A DNA stretch of 51,287 nt, from assembly GCA_045612485.1 (NCBI GenBank), contig JAZKZE010000165.1, positions 1 to 51,287 on the forward strand. The letters run 5' to 3'. Position 1 is the first letter of the stretch; each line of letters opens with the position of its first letter. Below the pieces are notes generated by a model. That model had not been told where the DNA came from, made no database searches, and worked only from the letters and a program-made list of their open reading frames with translations. Position numbers and translations under genes: made by a program. Shown in pieces: positions 40,313 to 49,613 of this stretch. This stretch comes from RGIG5327 sp045612485. GTDB lineage: Bacteria; Verrucomicrobiota; Lentisphaeria; Victivallales; UBA1829.

Positions 40313-41584
40313 ATGAATATTATTATAGGATTTCTTAAAAAGCATTACGAAAAACTCATTCTGGGGGTTTTGCTTCTGATCTTTATTGCTCTTTTGATAT
40401 TTCTTGCGTTTCTTGTGCGTGAGACCAGAGCAACGAAAGCTGCAAGCGGGACAAGCATGAATTATACAGATGCGGCAAGTAAAAAGAAAATTGCACATAA
40501 AGATGAATATGATATTAATAAATCGTTGAAGTTCACGGTTTGGGAAAAGAAAGCTGCCGTTGCAACAGGCAAGACTGCCACAGGGAAAGATGCTGCAAAA
40601 ATTTCCGCTGTGGATTATACAGAAGATTTTGTCATGCCGGTACCTCTGACGATCTGTCCTGAATGCCGCAAGGCAATCCCTGAAGCAGACTTCAAATTTT
40701 CCATGGATGACGGAAAATATCACTGTTCTCTCTGCCGGAATGCCCTCAGACCGCCCATGATCCTTGTAGAAGAGGATGAGGGGAAAGATACGGATAAGGA
40801 CGGTATGCCCGACCAGTATGAAATCAGATACCAGAAATACGGTTATAGAATAGATGACCGTTTTGATGCGGATAGAGATCTTGACAGCGACGGGTTCACC
40901 AACATGGAAGAATACTATTGTGACATGGATCCCCTCAATCCGAAACAGCAGCCATCAGACAAGAAAAATTTCAAAGGACGTCTGCCTTACGATACATTGC
41001 TTAAATGCATCAATATTGAGACCAAGACCTATTCGTTCCGGGTTCTCAGCATGAATGATGAAAAGGTAAAGGTGAGATATCCGAGAATGTATAAAGATCC
41101 CAGAACAGGCGTATTGAAGAAACATCCCACAAGGGATAACAGACCCGACTTGAAAGCCGGTCAGACCTTCCAGTCCCTTGACGAAAATATCAAAGTTGTT
41201 TCCGTCAGCCGTAATGAGGTGGTTTTTGAAGATCTTTACACCGGCGACAAGATCAGAATCAGTAATACACAGAGAAACAGAGATATTGTTTCCCCTTATC
41301 CCAGAGCGGAAATCGAATTCCGTATGGATCTGGGCCCCGGTAAGAATAAGAAAGTTAAAACCGGCGATAAGATTTCTTACGGGAATGCAGTTACCGGCGT
41401 GGACGAATATACTGTACATAAAGTCAGTACAGAAGATGGCACGCTTGAGTTGAAGAATAAAGACGGCAAAGTCATTGCAATCGGCAAGACAATGGAATTT
41501 GACAAAATTTTTGCAGACAACAAGGCAAAGAAAGATGCCAGAAACCAGGCCGGCCCGAAACAGAGAGAAAAGATTCGGGAATGA
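40313..41584 (+). CDS. Amuc_1099-like protein with zinc ribbon and calcium-loop repeats
   Basis: A 423-residue membrane-anchored protein. The N-terminal membrane helix covers about 13-34 (ILGVLLLIFIALLIFLAFL). Four cysteines in ICPECRKA and HCSLCRNA (about 114-140) form a zinc-ribbon-like site. They are followed by two acidic loops, DTDKDGMPDQYE and DADRDLDSDGFTNMEE (about 160-200), like thrombospondin type 3 calcium sites. The rest is beta-rich (FRVLSMNDEKVKVRY, ENIKVVSVSRNEVVFED), as in PilP-type lipoproteins that contact the secretin N-domains. GGCAGGAG precedes the start. It would connect the inner-membrane PilM/PilN/PilO-like part to the secretin (inference). Confidence 0.75.
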   Translation: MNIIIGFLKKHYEKLILGVLLLIFIALLIFLAFLVRETRATKAASGTSMNYTDAASKKKIAHKDEYDINKSLKFTVWEKKAAVATGKTATGKDAAKISAVDYTEDFVMPVPLTICPECRKAIPEADFKFSMDDGKYHCSLCRNALRPPMILVEEDEGKDTDKDGMPDQYEIRYQKYGYRIDDRFDADRDLDSDGFTNMEEYYCDMDPLNPKQQPSDKKNFKGRLPYDTLLKCINIETKTYSFRVLSMNDEKVKVRYPRMYKDPRTGVLKKHPTRDNRPDLKAGQTFQSLDENIKVVSVSRNEVVFEDLYTGDKIRISNTQRNRDIVSPYPRAEIEFRMDLGPGKNKKVKTGDKISYGNAVTGVDEYTVHKVSTEDGTLELKNKDGKVIAIGKTMEFDKIFADNKAKKDARNQAGPKQREKIRE

Positions 41585-41631
41585 TAAGGATAATAGTATA
41601 ATAATATAAAGAAAATAAACAGAGGAAACAA

Positions 41632-44202
41632 ATGAAAACGCAACCCGGAAAATTGAAAACATATTTCAGTTGTGCAGTATTCTGTGCAGTCTTTTGTACA
41701 GTCTTTTCCCTCGAAGCACAAAGCGGAGCAAATCCCGCAGCCCGGCAGCTTCCCAAAATTGATCCCTTTGAATTTGAGATCCCTGCCGAAGCAATGATGA
41801 ACGAGGTGAAAGAAAGACGCAACGTATTGGAAACAAATATATTCCAGCTTGTCCGTATGGGGGACAGATTCTTCCATCAGTTCAAATTCAGCAATGCGTA
41901 CCGGTCTTATACCCAGGCTCTGAACGTCTTTGAAAACCAGAAGATGGGCAGCGGCAAATACATACAGGGGATCAAAAAGAAGATTGAAAAGCGTGTGGAA
42001 GCAGCACATAAAGCATGGGCGGAAAGTATTTTCACCCAGGCAAGAAGACTCTACACCTCCGGAATGACAAAGGGAGCAAGTGTTGATGCAGAAGAAATTT
42101 ATGCAAAAGCAAAACAGACGGCTCTTCAGGCTTATGCGGCATACTATCTGAAAGATCCCAAGACACCTTTCAAAGAAAATCTTATGAAGTCGATTGCCGG
42201 GAGAGATTCCGGATTTTATGAAAGGATCGAAAAATTCCTCAATGACTGCACAAGAATGATAAATTCTGTTAAATTCCAAATGGAAACAGCCCTTGATTCC
42301 GAAGGAGTTGACCCGGATAATAAACGCAGAAAACAGGAAATCGACCGTCTGATGAAAAATGCCAGAGTGTATTACCGTCAGAAAGAGTATGAAAGCGTCA
42401 GAAAGAATGTGGAAAAGATCCTTGCCATGGATCCCTACAATGAAGCGGCCATTACCCTTCTGGAAAAGACATACCAGAAACTTTACAAAATCGCAGCATA
42501 CCGCAGACAGACGGATGCAGAAGAGAAGGTAACAGATATTGACTGGAAGTGGGTGGAACCCTACAATCAGAAAGACAAAGAAGACCTTGTGGCAGTGGAA
42601 GGTGACGTCAAAGGTATGGAAAGTCCCGCTATTGCCAATACAGGCAACAGCAATACCGAGCTTGAAAACAGATTGCAGCGTATTATTCTGCCTGAATTGG
42701 AATTTATTCAGGAAAAACTTTCTGTGATCATCAATACACTCAATGAAACAGCAAATGAAATCGCCAAAAAGAACGGTATTGCAGGTGTAAATATTATTCC
42801 TGAGCAGGATCTGAAAGATGTAAGGATTAATTCACTTAAATTGAATAATGCCTCTCTTCTTGTCTGGCTGAAATATCTCTGCCGTCTGGCAAAGGCAAAC
42901 CGCCGCCTTGACGGAAACGATGTAATCATCGGCCGTTCCACCGGCGAATTGGAAACCCACTCTTATCCCATCTCCAATTTCTATGCTGAACGTATCCGTA
43001 CCGAACTGGGCGGCGAAGGGGGCAAGAAAAAAGAAGAAAAGGAAGAGAAGGATTATGATGCTGAAATGGAAGATTTCGGTAATGTGCGTGATGAGCTGAA
43101 AGGAAAGGAAAAGGTCAGCAAGACAATAGATCCGGAAAAACTCAAAGAGTACTTTATCCAGCGCGGAGTGCGTTTCGGAAAGGAAGACGGTTCAGGAATC
43201 AATTACGATCCTGAAAGCGGTCGTTTGACCATGAGAAACACCAAAGAAGATCATGAACGGCTTGCTGACCGTATCAAAGTTCTTGACGTACCCGCAGCCA
43301 TGGTGCTTGTGGAAGCCAAGATGATGGAAATCACAATGTCTGCAATGGAGGAACTTGGCTTTGACTGGTCACTTACTTATGATGCAACAGCTCATAATAA
43401 GAAATTCATCTCTTCCGGCAGACTGCCTTACGGTCAGGTATATTCCCGTTCTTCCGACACCTCCAATGTTCTGATCAACAACCTGAACCTGATTCCCAAC
43501 GCAGGAGGCAGCCGCAATATCAATCTCTTCCTGACCATCCGTGCCATTGACCGCTGTGAACGTTCCGAGGTGGTTACCATGCCCCGTCTGATCGCTCTTT
43601 CCGGTCAGTCTGCAAGTTTGAATATCGGGGATGAAAGAAGTTTCCCCTCAGATTACGATGAAGCAGAAGTGGAGATCAACTCCAACGGAAATACATTCAC
43701 CTATACACCGCCGAATCCTGATTTTGAAAAGGAACAGGTGGGTATGCAGTTCAACATTACCCCCACTGTATATAACTACAGAACGATCAATGTAAACTTC
43801 AATACACAGATCAAGAAATTTATCGGATGGAGTAACTATGATTACACCATCAAGATCGGTAAAATGTTTGAAAGTATCGCAGATACCTCTGCACAGAACA
43901 TCCAGCCCAAGGAAAAGATGGCGGAATTTGCTGACCGCAGGATCATTACCCAGGTGGATGTATATGACGGAGAATCTGTTGTGATTGGCGGAGTGCTTCA
44001 GGATGAAACCAGTAAAGTGGATGATAAATATCCTCTGCTGGGCGACCTTCCCCTGATCGGCCGTCTTTTCACTGATCGCTCCAACTCATCCACAAAGACC
44101 AATTTGATGGTCTTTGTTACCGCCAGGATCATTGGCGGTGACGGGCTTCCTTACAATAAGGAAAAGCGGGATAACGGCATCTTCAATTTCGTAAACAGAT
44201 AA
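41632..44202 (+). CDS. Secretin, Amuc_1098-like, first of two
   Basis: An 856-residue outer-membrane channel protein of the type II/IV secretin superfamily. A signal peptide (about 1-31) is followed by a long alpha-helical, TPR-like region (about 60-290, with RSYTQALNVFENQ and VRKNVEKILAMDPYNEAAI), N-domains, and the C-terminal secretin domain. The domain has LVEAKMMEITMSAMEELGFDW and the signature YPLLGDLPLIGRLF near residue 800. GAGGAAA precedes the start. The TPR-type N-terminal half is a PVC feature. It is followed 15 bp later by a second, clearly related secretin gene. Confidence 0.9.
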   Translation: MKTQPGKLKTYFSCAVFCAVFCTVFSLEAQSGANPAARQLPKIDPFEFEIPAEAMMNEVKERRNVLETNIFQLVRMGDRFFHQFKFSNAYRSYTQALNVFENQKMGSGKYIQGIKKKIEKRVEAAHKAWAESIFTQARRLYTSGMTKGASVDAEEIYAKAKQTALQAYAAYYLKDPKTPFKENLMKSIAGRDSGFYERIEKFLNDCTRMINSVKFQMETALDSEGVDPDNKRRKQEIDRLMKNARVYYRQKEYESVRKNVEKILAMDPYNEAAITLLEKTYQKLYKIAAYRRQTDAEEKVTDIDWKWVEPYNQKDKEDLVAVEGDVKGMESPAIANTGNSNTELENRLQRIILPELEFIQEKLSVIINTLNETANEIAKKNGIAGVNIIPEQDLKDVRINSLKLNNASLLVWLKYLCRLAKANRRLDGNDVIIGRSTGELETHSYPISNFYAERIRTELGGEGGKKKEEKEEKDYDAEMEDFGNVRDELKGKEKVSKTIDPEKLKEYFIQRGVRFGKEDGSGINYDPESGRLTMRNTKEDHERLADRIKVLDVPAAMVLVEAKMMEITMSAMEELGFDWSLTYDATAHNKKFISSGRLPYGQVYSRSSDTSNVLINNLNLIPNAGGSRNINLFLTIRAIDRCERSEVVTMPRLIALSGQSASLNIGDERSFPSDYDEAEVEINSNGNTFTYTPPNPDFEKEQVGMQFNITPTVYNYRTINVNFNTQIKKFIGWSNYDYTIKIGKMFESIADTSAQNIQPKEKMAEFADRRIITQVDVYDGESVVIGGVLQDETSKVDDKYPLLGDLPLIGRLFTDRSNSSTKTNLMVFVTARIIGGDGLPYNKEKRDNGIFNFVNR

Positions 44203-44217
44203 GAGAGGAACATAAGA

Positions 44218-46974
44218 ATGAAAACTTTGAATGAAACAAATATGTTGATAAGTCTTCCTGCCGGAAAGGCGGGAGTGTTCCTTGCCTGTTCCGTTATGCT
44301 TGTTCTGCCTTTGGCTTCCGGCGCAGCTGAAGCCAAAGGAGGCTTCCCTGTATCGCTGCCCGAAAGTGCAACGGTTCTCAAACAGGACATCAATACGGCA
44401 AGAGAAAGAGAACTTCTGCGTTACAAGACAATTGAAAAAGATATTGACAAAACCGTACGTCAGGCCATTGTTTACTATAAAAACAGTGATTTTGAAAAGG
44501 CGATTGATCTTTATCTTGATGCGAAGAAGAAACTGGAATCGTTGCGGAAGGATATGCTCAGTCTGGAAGGGCTTGATGCTGCCGGAGTTTCCAAATATGT
44601 TTCCGGTCACATGAATGAGAAGAGAGTACAGAAGATCGAGAAACGGATCGAATCCTGTAATGAACAGATCTCCCGTTCCTACTATTACTGGGCGCAGGCA
44701 ATCTATTTTGAAGCGGAAAAATCTGCAAAAGCCTCTGATTTTACCAAAGCGATAGAAAAATGCCGCAGAGCCTATGAAGTTTATCCTGCCTGCAAGGATG
44801 AAATGGAAAAAATGATCGCCCGGTATGAACTTCTCCGGGAAAAAGCAGCAGAAAAGGCGGCCTTTGAAGAAAAGACCTCCAATGAAGATACGGTACGGAA
44901 GAAAAACATTCTGATCCGTCAGGGTGAGGTATTGTATTCTGCCGGCCGCTGGGATCAGGCAAGAAGTAAATTTGAACAGGTGATCGCTATTGATCCCTAC
45001 AATGAATACTCCATCAATTTCCTGAGAAAGATCAATATAAAACTCAGCGAAGCAGGACGCCGCCGTATGGATCTAATCCACAGTGAACGCATTGCAGAAG
45101 CCGGCTGGGGAGCCCTCACCCCTATCATCGCTTACGATGAAAGTGATTCAGCCGGACTGGTAAGCGAGGAAGGTGTTGAAAAAACAACAGCAAAATCCCC
45201 GCTTCAGGAAAAGCTGGATTCTATCAAGATCCCCCAGATCGACTTTCCCGACAGTCCCCTTTCTGCGGTGATCAATACCCTCATCGGTTACAGTAAGGAC
45301 TACGATACCGATCCGGAACGCAAAGGGATCAACATCATAGCTCTGGGCAGATTCAATCCCACCATGAATTCCGATAATATGGAAGAGGGTGGTACAGGCA
45401 ATGAAAATGAAGCAAAGAAAAATGCTGCTCCTGCCAGTAATGATCCTACTGTGACACTCACCTATTTCAATGAGATCTCCCTCGGAGATGCGATCAAACG
45501 TGTTTGCGAAAGTATCAAAGCATCCTACAAGATCAATAACGAAGACGGTGTTGTGGAGATCGCACCTTCTGCGGAAGAACTGGAAGACACTCTGAAAACA
45601 GAGTATTTCAAACTGGAAGCTACTCTGGATGCGGAAAAACTCACAGACAATAAAGATCTTCATGATACCTATTTCAGCACAGTTCCCAGACCGGAAGGGG
45701 CGCATACAGCATTTGACCCTGTTGCCGGCCGTCTGATCGTGACCAATACCAGGGAAAATATTGAAGAAATGCGGAAGATCTTTGAAAAGTTCAACCGTCC
45801 CAAACCCCAGATCCTTATCCAGGCGAAATTTGTGGATGTTATCATGAATGACCTGGAAGAACTCGGTTTCCAGTATACTTTCTCCAGAGAAAATGCCAAC
45901 GTTGCCTATGCCGACGCCGGCACATTGAAGGAATTTGTTTATACAGGTACCGAGTCCATGACATTCGGCAAAAATGTCAATATTTACAGTAAAGATGAAA
46001 AAAATCCGGACAACAACTGGTATCAGTATTTTACAACCACCAACACCCTCCCCTACAAGACTGCAGACGGTACCATGGTCAATCCCAATACCGGTCAGCT
46101 TGTGGGTACCGGCGAAAACAAAACCACCAATGTAACATACTATTACAAGGATTCCCCCCTTTCCAACAGCAGTGTCACATGGGGCAGAAACAGTAAGCTC
46201 ACCCGTGTTTATGACCGTGCAGGAACACCTACATTGGATGTGGACAATGAAACCAACTTCGGTAAAATGTGGGAATTCGATGCCTTTACCAACAAGGGAT
46301 ACGGTTTGAACGCACAGGTCTATGCTCTTGACCAGGCGGGAGCTTCCGACATGCTCTACTGTCCCCGTATCACCACCATGGATGGCCGTTCCGCCACACT
46401 GGATATGGTCATTACCAAGCACTATCCTGAAGAGTGGGAAGAACCGGAGATCACTACAATGGACAATATGCCTATCCTTATCGGTTCCACACCGGAGCTG
46501 GAAGAAGAAGAGGAAGGTATCTTCTTCCAGGTGACACCCCAGCTGGATGCAACAGAAGATCCCAACTTTGAAACGATCACGTTGCAGTTTGACCAGTTGA
46601 AGGTAAAGAAGTTTGCCGGATGGGATGATTACAGTTATCAGCTGCCCACCGATGACGGTACAGGAAACTATGTCAACGTTCCTAACATTGTGAGAACCCC
46701 GATCTTCCAGGAAAGAGAGATTGATACAAGTATCCAGTGTACGGACAACTCCACCGTTGTCATCGGCGGAATGATCACAGATGAATCCGATATCATCAAT
46801 GACAAATATCCTATTCTGGGTGACATTCCTCTTATCGGACGTCTTTTCCAGTCCAAAGGCAAACGTACCTATAAGAGCAATTTGCTCATCTTCATCACCT
46901 GCCGTCTGGTATGCCCTGACGGCTCCCCCTTCGGTTCCCGTGAAGATGTAGGCACATTGACATTCAAACATTAA
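44218..46974 (+). CDS. Secretin, second of two
   Basis: A 918-residue paralogue of the preceding secretin. Signal peptide about 12-40 (GVFLACSVMLVLPLASGA), TPR-like helices (IVYYKNSDFEKAIDLYLDAK, WDQARSKFEQVIAIDPYNEY), N-domains, and the secretin core with QAKFVDVIMNDLEELGFQY and the signature YPILGDIPLIGRLF. It has an insertion of about 100 residues rich in Thr/Asn/Tyr (about 590-690) that the first secretin lacks. GAGAGGAAC precedes the start. It is the last gene of the operon, with terminator-like hairpins after it. The two may form a mixed ring or two alternative channels (inference). Confidence 0.9.
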   Translation: MKTLNETNMLISLPAGKAGVFLACSVMLVLPLASGAAEAKGGFPVSLPESATVLKQDINTARERELLRYKTIEKDIDKTVRQAIVYYKNSDFEKAIDLYLDAKKKLESLRKDMLSLEGLDAAGVSKYVSGHMNEKRVQKIEKRIESCNEQISRSYYYWAQAIYFEAEKSAKASDFTKAIEKCRRAYEVYPACKDEMEKMIARYELLREKAAEKAAFEEKTSNEDTVRKKNILIRQGEVLYSAGRWDQARSKFEQVIAIDPYNEYSINFLRKINIKLSEAGRRRMDLIHSERIAEAGWGALTPIIAYDESDSAGLVSEEGVEKTTAKSPLQEKLDSIKIPQIDFPDSPLSAVINTLIGYSKDYDTDPERKGINIIALGRFNPTMNSDNMEEGGTGNENEAKKNAAPASNDPTVTLTYFNEISLGDAIKRVCESIKASYKINNEDGVVEIAPSAEELEDTLKTEYFKLEATLDAEKLTDNKDLHDTYFSTVPRPEGAHTAFDPVAGRLIVTNTRENIEEMRKIFEKFNRPKPQILIQAKFVDVIMNDLEELGFQYTFSRENANVAYADAGTLKEFVYTGTESMTFGKNVNIYSKDEKNPDNNWYQYFTTTNTLPYKTADGTMVNPNTGQLVGTGENKTTNVTYYYKDSPLSNSSVTWGRNSKLTRVYDRAGTPTLDVDNETNFGKMWEFDAFTNKGYGLNAQVYALDQAGASDMLYCPRITTMDGRSATLDMVITKHYPEEWEEPEITTMDNMPILIGSTPELEEEEEGIFFQVTPQLDATEDPNFETITLQFDQLKVKKFAGWDDYSYQLPTDDGTGNYVNVPNIVRTPIFQEREIDTSIQCTDNSTVVIGGMITDESDIINDKYPILGDIPLIGRLFQSKGKRTYKSNLLIFITCRLVCPDGSPFGSREDVGTLTFKH

Positions 46975-46984
46975 TAAACAGAGG

Positions 46985-47077
46985 GGAAACAAAGCGTTTC
47001 CTTACTGATGATTTGCGGATCGGGGCTCGCCTTATATCATCCCCCAACTTAAGGCTTGTTCCGGTCCGCCTTTTTTT
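46985..47077 (+). terminator. Composite hairpin and T run after the secretin operon
   Basis: A first stem, GGAAAC/GTTTCC (46985-47001), is followed by a long two-part stem: GCGGATCGG (47015-47023) with CCGGTCCGC (47061-47069, one G-T pair), enclosing GCCTTA/TAAGGC. A run of seven T follows at 47071-47077. It is only 38 bp before the aldehyde dehydrogenase start, so it may act as an attenuator for that gene as well as a terminator. Confidence 0.7.
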
Positions 47078-47115
47078 GAACAGCAATTTTTTTACAGATA
47101 AATCCGGGAGGAACT

Positions 47116-48501
47116 ATGGAAAAACAAAACATAAGTGAGATCCTGAAACGGCAGAAAGCATTTTTCCGCACTGGAGCAACAAAATCTGTCGCTTTCAGAA
47201 AAGAGGCATTGAAAAAACTTGCCTCCGTCATAAAAGACAGTGAAAATGAGATCTTTGCCGCATTGAAAAAAGATCTGGGCAAAGGGGAATTTGAATCCCG
47301 CTGCACAGAAACCAATATGGTTCTGGAAGAGATACACCACATGGTGAAGAACCTGAAAAAATATTCCGGAACAAGATCTGCGGCTGTTTCCATGCTCAAT
47401 ATCCCGGCGAAAGGAAAGATCATGCCGGAACCTTACGGGGTGGCACTGATCTTCTCAGCATGGAATTATCCTTTCCAGTTATTGTTCTCCCCGCTGGTTT
47501 CCGCGATCGCAGCAGGAAATTGTGTTATGGTGAAAACAGCGGAAAATGCTCCGGAAACAGCGGAAGTATGCAGTGAGATCATTGCAAAATGTTTCCCGGA
47601 GGAGTTTGTAAAATGCTTCAATGGCGGGAAGGAACTCGGCGAAGAACTTCTGAAAGAACAGTATGATTTTCTGTTTTATACAGGCGGGATCAATGGCGGC
47701 AAAGCGGTAATGGCTTCTGCTGCAAAATTTCTTACGCCGCTGGTTCTGGAACTTGGCGGCAAAAGTCCCTGTATTGTGGATTCGGATGCAAAACTGCCAC
47801 TTTCAGCCAAAAGGATCGTATGGGGAAAATTCCTCAATGCAGGCCAAACCTGTGTGGCTCCGGACTATATTCTTGTGCATGAGTCCATTAAAGACAAACT
47901 TATTGAAACACTGAAAAATGAGATCGCCGCCTTTTACGGGGAGGATGCCTCCCAATCTCCGGATTACCCCCGGATCGTAAGTACGCAGCACTGTACCCGC
48001 CTGGCAGGACTTCTGGAAGGGAGTGAACATAAAATCGTCACAGGAGGAAACTGCAACCTTGAAGAACGGTACTTTGCCCCCACGATCCTTGATTGCCCGG
48101 ATCCCGGTTCAAAAGTGATGAGTGAAGAGATCTTCGGTCCCATCCTCCCGGTGATCGGGGTAAAAAATATGGCTGAAGCGGTGAATTTTGTCAATGACCG
48201 CCCCAAACCTCTTGCGCTGTACTATTTTTCCCATAAACAGAAAAATCTCTCCCTTATTCTTGATTCCACATCTTCCGGGGGAGTTTCTGTCAATGAAACG
48301 ATCATGCACTTTGTCAATCAGAGTATGCCTTTCGGCGGTGTGGGGGCAAGCGGTTTCGGGTCTTATCACGGCAAATTCGGCTTTGATGCGTTCACCCACT
48401 ACAAACCGGTCATGCTCAAAGGGGATCTTATAGACATGCCCATGCGGTATCCTCCCGGACTGGAAAAAAGAATACCGTTATTGAAACTGGTCTCCAAATA
48501 A
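47116..48501 (+). CDS. Aldehyde dehydrogenase, class 3-like
   Basis: A 461-residue NAD(P)-dependent enzyme oxidising an aldehyde to the acid. The conserved asparagine is in FSAWNYPFQLL, the glutamate in LVLELGGKSPCIV and the catalytic cysteine in FLNAGQTCVAPDYILVH. The short length and motif spacing fit the class 3 (fatty/medium-chain aldehyde) group. GGGAGGAAC precedes the start. It stands alone between the secretin operon and a leftward AraC gene, and the substrate cannot be deduced. Confidence 0.93.
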   Translation: MEKQNISEILKRQKAFFRTGATKSVAFRKEALKKLASVIKDSENEIFAALKKDLGKGEFESRCTETNMVLEEIHHMVKNLKKYSGTRSAAVSMLNIPAKGKIMPEPYGVALIFSAWNYPFQLLFSPLVSAIAAGNCVMVKTAENAPETAEVCSEIIAKCFPEEFVKCFNGGKELGEELLKEQYDFLFYTGGINGGKAVMASAAKFLTPLVLELGGKSPCIVDSDAKLPLSAKRIVWGKFLNAGQTCVAPDYILVHESIKDKLIETLKNEIAAFYGEDASQSPDYPRIVSTQHCTRLAGLLEGSEHKIVTGGNCNLEERYFAPTILDCPDPGSKVMSEEIFGPILPVIGVKNMAEAVNFVNDRPKPLALYYFSHKQKNLSLILDSTSSGGVSVNETIMHFVNQSMPFGGVGASGFGSYHGKFGFDAFTHYKPVMLKGDLIDMPMRYPPGLEKRIPLLKLVSK

Positions 48502-48518
48502 AAAGCTCCTGCCGTATT

Positions 48519-49430
48519 TCACTTTTCCGCATACATTATTCTGTATGCGGAAGGAGAAATACGGAATTGTTTTTTAAAGGCATTGCAATAATAGGATACA
48601 TCCCTGTATCCGTGCAGGGAAGCGATCTCGCTGATACTGCTGTCTGTATATTTGAGATGCCATATACTGTTATTGAGTTTGCTGCGGATAACAAATTCCA
48701 TAGGGGAAAGCCCGGTGTGCTTTTTGAATAATGCGGTAAGTGTGGGGCGGGATACGCCGAAAAACTCCTCCAGAGAGTGTAAAGTAGGAAAATTCTGGGG
48801 ATAACTTGTTACCTGCCGCAACTGATACTGGAGCAGTCCCGCCACTTTTTCCGGCGGGAGGATGGAATCACTGTAAAGAATGGTCAAACATTCAAAAAGC
48901 ATGACGGAAAGTTTTTCAGAAGAAATGTCTCCATTTTCCACAAGAGCAAGGATCTCTTTGAGTTTTCTCATAAAAGCTGCGGGATCTCTCAGTTTTACAT
49001 GAGTAAATTCCCCGATGCGGAACATTTGTTCCACATATATATTCCGGTCAAGAACGACATAATATCTTTTCTTTTCCCCATCCCCGTCCTCCGGCATCTC
49101 CAGCTGGATGGTTCTCTCCTGCTGGAGGCTGTCTGTAACAGGGGGCATGATATGTATATCAAAGGAATTGACGGTATAGAGAAGTTTTTTATCCTGAAAA
49201 ATCTTTATCGGTACTTCTGCAATTTCAAATCCCCAGGTGTCGCCCAGAGACCATTTACAGATGTGCTTTTTTTCTACACCCGGCAGAAGGGTATTATCAC
49301 TTATCGCATGCAGATGGATGAGTGCAAAACTCTGTTGACGGCTTCTGGATTGCTGATTCAGCCATGTCTCCTCAATGAGACCTGCGTGACGGATCTTTCT
49401 CTTCCGGAAATGTTTTATTTTTTCAGTCAT
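48519..49430 (-). CDS. AraC-family transcriptional regulator
   Basis: A 303-residue regulator. The start is set at 49430 (MTEKIKHF) because GGAAAG is 6 bp upstream; the ATG at 49445 has no such site. The N-terminal ~150 residues are a cupin-like sensor (HICKWSLGDTWGFEIAEVP). The C terminus has two helix-turn-helix units (EFFGVSRPTLTALFKKHTGL and ISEIASLHGYRDVSYYCNAF). It is divergent from the Gfo/Idh/MocA gene at 49614, its likely target, probably in response to a sugar. Confidence 0.92.
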   Translation of the reverse strand: MTEKIKHFRKRKIRHAGLIEETWLNQQSRSRQQSFALIHLHAISDNTLLPGVEKKHICKWSLGDTWGFEIAEVPIKIFQDKKLLYTVNSFDIHIMPPVTDSLQQERTIQLEMPEDGDGEKKRYYVVLDRNIYVEQMFRIGEFTHVKLRDPAAFMRKLKEILALVENGDISSEKLSVMLFECLTILYSDSILPPEKVAGLLQYQLRQVTSYPQNFPTLHSLEEFFGVSRPTLTALFKKHTGLSPMEFVIRSKLNNSIWHLKYTDSSISEIASLHGYRDVSYYCNAFKKQFRISPSAYRIMYAEK

Positions 49431-49472
49431 AATATCTTTCCGCATTTATAGTTAATACCCTGTCTAACATAT

Positions 49473-49500
49473 ATTATAAATAAAATTACAGATATTACAA
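49473..49500 (-). promoter_or_regulatory. Putative promoter of the second AraC gene
   Basis: On the minus strand TTGTAA (49500-49495) and TATAAT (49478-49473) are 16 bp apart, reading toward the AraC gene start at 49430. I see no equally clear promoter for the divergent gene. Confidence 0.5.
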
Positions 49501-49613
49501 GTAAAAAACACTTTTTTTTTCAGAAAAAGGGTGTATCTTATAAGGAGTAGAGGATAAAAAGGACTGTATCAGGTATTTAACGACCTTGTAAACCAAATAA
49601 AAAGGAGCAGAAT

